Assembly: GCA_003427395.1 (NCBI GenBank)
Contig: BFEA01000149.1
Span: 1,276,726 to 1,309,449 of the forward strand
Length of the DNA: 32,724 bases
Direction: 5' to 3'
Source of the DNA: Chara braunii
Lineage: Eukaryota; Streptophyta; Charophyceae; Charales; Characeae
The notes beneath the pieces were generated by a model that saw nothing but the letters and a program-made list of their open reading frames with translations, searched no databases and was not told where the DNA came from. The position numbers and the translations under genes are program-made. Of this stretch, positions 31,253 through 32,724 are shown one piece after another (position 1 is the first letter of the stretch; every line of letters starts with the position of its first letter).

Positions 31253-31310
31253 TAGACTGTTGAGGGTTCAGCCTCCTGATGAGTCGGTGAAACTCTGACG
31301 AAACAGTTTA
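31253..31310 (+). ncRNA. Intact type III hammerhead ribozyme (unit 3)
   Basis: Every required element is present. Stem III is TAGACTGT (31253-31260) paired with ACAGTTTA (31303-31310), eight pairs with one G-U. The cleavage triplet is GTT, with predicted cleavage after T 31261. Stem I is GAGG/CCTC with loop GTTCAG (31262-31275). The core CTGATGA is at 31276-31282. Stem II is GTCGG/CTGAC with loop TGAAACT and one G-U (31283-31299). GAAA is at 31300-31303. Stem III is the open helix, so this is type III. G10.1-C11.1 and A15.1-U16.1 are both canonical. Predicted to self-cleave; the GUU site is permitted by the NUH rule but is usually slower than GUC. Confidence 0.9.
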
Positions 31311-31395
31311 CCACAACCCCTCGTTTGTTGTCCTCTTCTCCCTGTGTACCTATGGTTTATCGGGCAACTTTGTTTGACTATATATATATATATAT

Positions 31396-31900
31396 TTGTG
31401 CCCGCCCTATTTTTCGTATGCAAGGAGGGAGAAGCGGACGACAACTTCTGAGTATACATGATGCGGGAGATATATGTTTCGTTCATAATCCAGCCTTTTA
31501 CAAATTAATTATTTTTACGTATTTTTCCTCTAATGTTCTTTGCGGGAATATGAATACAAAGGTTTCGTCGTGGGGAGGTTTTATGACTTTTCCCATGTTT
31601 TTTTTTATACACATTTGTTAGTTCATATATTTTTTTGCCGTACGTCTAACATTGCTGCCCGGTCAGCAGTACGCATACACATATACAAATATATGTATAC
31701 AAATTCGTGCATATTATTTGCATGTTTTTTATTATCCTATTGATTTCTTTTATAACCATTGCATTATTATTGTAATCTGACATATATTTCCTAAAACACA
31801 TGATAAAAATGAACGGTACCTGAATGACCCAGAATCACTTCGTCTGCTGTAATAAAAAATCAGAAACATTGAAAACAAAATTATATATATATATATATAT
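31396..31900. other. AT-rich segment between inverted copies of the array's 3' part
   Basis: The plus-strand phrase GGTTTATCGGGCAAC, then TTTGTTTGACTATATATA (about 31352-31385) is inverted at 31884-31936 as (AT)n, CGTCAAATAGAAC, then TGCCCGGTAAACCGTAGG. The roughly 500 bp between them is AT-rich with no recognisable gene. The copies at the two sides are not identical, so this is not a simple assembly artefact. Confidence 0.7.
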
Positions 31901-31959
31901 CGTCAAATAGAACTGCCCGGTAAACCGTAGGCAGAGATATATATATATATCGTCACAAA

Positions 31960-32720
31960 CAGGGTTGCCGGCGTTCGGGACGGGCCGAACACCCGAACCC
32001 GAATGCCCGAGCGTTTGGGACCCCCTCTCGACGTGTTCGGACGTTCGGCCGAACGCGGAACCAAAAAAAAAAAAAAACAATTCAAAAATTCAAAAATTCT
32101 AAAAACAAACAATGTCATGCAGAAGAATGAACTAAACAACATTTGCCTCAACAGTACATCCAAATTCCTCACCAAATTTGAAATAAAAATCAAATACGAA
32201 AAATAAATAATATTAATAAAAATAAGAAAAAATAAAACGAGAATGAAATTATTGCGTGGGCGAGCAAGTTTTTGACACCGCCATCTTTGGCGATTTTTTT
32301 TTTTTTTTTGGCTCTGTTAAATGCCATGAAATTTTATACATATGTATCTTACATAATAGAGAACCTACAAATAAAGTTTGAAAAAACAATAATTTTTTTC
32401 AGGTCTGGAAATAAAGGGGAAAAAAAAAAGTGAAGAGAAAAAAAAAAAAAATTAGTAAGTGGGAAAGCAAGTTCCACCATCTTTGCCGATTTTTCATTAT
32501 TGTTTGGCTCCACAGAATGACTTCAAAATTGAGGGACAGATAGCTTACATAACAGAGAACTCGCAAAAAACAAATCAGAAAAAATAATACTTTTTAGGTA
32601 CCAAAATAAGTTTTTGCGGGGTCCGAACCCCTTCGATTTTGGGCCCCGTACGGGGACCCGAACGCCCGAACGTTCGGGGGTCATCTTAGGGACCTCCGTA
32701 CGTTCGGCCTAGCAACCCTG
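31960..32720. mobile_element. 761-bp non-autonomous TIR element with hAT-like ends, copy 2
   Basis: Ends CAGGGTTGCCGGCGTTCGGG and CGTTCGGCCTAGCAACCCTG. The interior is colinear with copy 1 (28355-29107), for example CGTGGGCGAGCAAG, then TTTTTGACACCGCCATC (from about 32254) and ATCTTACATAATAGAGAA (32346-32363). It lacks the poly-C run of copy 1. The outer flank is cut by the window end (four bases), so a target duplication cannot be checked. Confidence 0.82.
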
Positions 32721-32724
32721 TATA

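Larger units (their letters stand above)
29224..31395 (+). mobile_element. Retrozyme-like tandem array of hammerhead-bearing repeat units
   Basis: Three non-coding units in direct tandem start at 29224, 29545 and 30053 with an (A)ACC-(GACG)GTCTGTAGAGTTTT-like phrase. They share TCTGCTTTGATTTTCGT, GGGCAGTGGTTGGTGCCCAC, GATGCTTAACCAC, CGGGGTTA, a TTATCACTTA stretch, and then a type III hammerhead fold. Downstream parts shared by some units are ACAACCCCTCGTTTGTTG, CTACGGTTTACCGGACAAC and TTTGTTTGACTATATATA. Unit starts are 321 bp and 508 bp apart; the first unit lacks about 187 bp after its hammerhead. The third unit is interrupted by the 30204-31207 insertion. Plant retrozymes are non-autonomous retroelements whose terminal repeats carry type III hammerheads and which replicate through circular RNA. 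I do not see a clear tRNA primer-binding site, so the class assignment is an inference. Confidence 0.75.

Overview
This is eukaryotic nuclear DNA, repeat-rich and almost gene-free. It most resembles a green plant or streptophyte alga; a charophyte such as Chara is one guess, at low confidence. The evidence is a single short exon resembling the PH domain of plant EDR2-like (PH-START-DUF1336) proteins, U6 snRNA retropseudogenes, a degenerate Penelope-like reverse transcriptase, tRNA-derived SINE copies, many small terminal-inverted-repeat (TIR) elements, and very long CT/GA, CA/GT, AT and homopolymer tracts. Single Ns sit inside several of those tracts, which suggests an assembly bridging low-complexity gaps. 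No operon, CRISPR array or bacterial gene was seen.

Layout. 0-5 kb: simple repeats, two short tandem duplications and a tRNA-derived SINE (876-1366). 5.15-5.31 kb: a U6 retropseudogene with an A-rich tail and a 13-bp target-site duplication. 5.3-9.2 kb: no recognisable gene. 9.24-10.07 kb (minus): a decayed Penelope-like reverse transcriptase with motif A, the PMGTN motif, the DD motif and a thumb-like region still readable across stops and a frameshift. 10.58-10.79 kb: a diverged copy of a repeat carrying a hammerhead-ribozyme-like fold. 11.9-16.6 kb: at least three hairpin-forming MITEs of one family, a separate TA-flanked MITE, and two degenerate 4-bp-based arrays in opposite orientation. 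16.9-18.8 kb: a degenerate satellite of about 150 bp and smaller tandem repeats. 20.74-20.89 kb (minus): the only credible protein-coding exon, with a long GA tract 275-420 bp upstream of its start. 23.06-23.97 kb: a larger TIR element with U6 fragments inside. 26.9-27.3 kb: another TIR element, next to a probable assembly duplication.

The most interesting region is 28.3-32.7 kb. Two copies of a 750-760 bp TIR element with hAT-like ends flank a tandem array of non-coding repeat units. Each unit carries a type III hammerhead ribozyme fold. Two units share the same inactivating core change (CTAATGA for CTGATGA). The third, at 31253-31310, keeps every core nucleotide and all three stems, so it is predicted to be catalytically competent. 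That unit is split by a 1004-bp TIR element with a TA target duplication, which itself contains a tRNA-derived SINE-like sequence. Tandem type III hammerheads in non-coding repeats are the hallmark of plant retrozymes, which move through self-cleaved circular RNAs, so the array is best read as a retrozyme-like family. A mobilising partner cannot be identified here. The Penelope-like reverse transcriptase is a candidate only by association: Penelope-like elements elsewhere carry hammerheads, usually type I.
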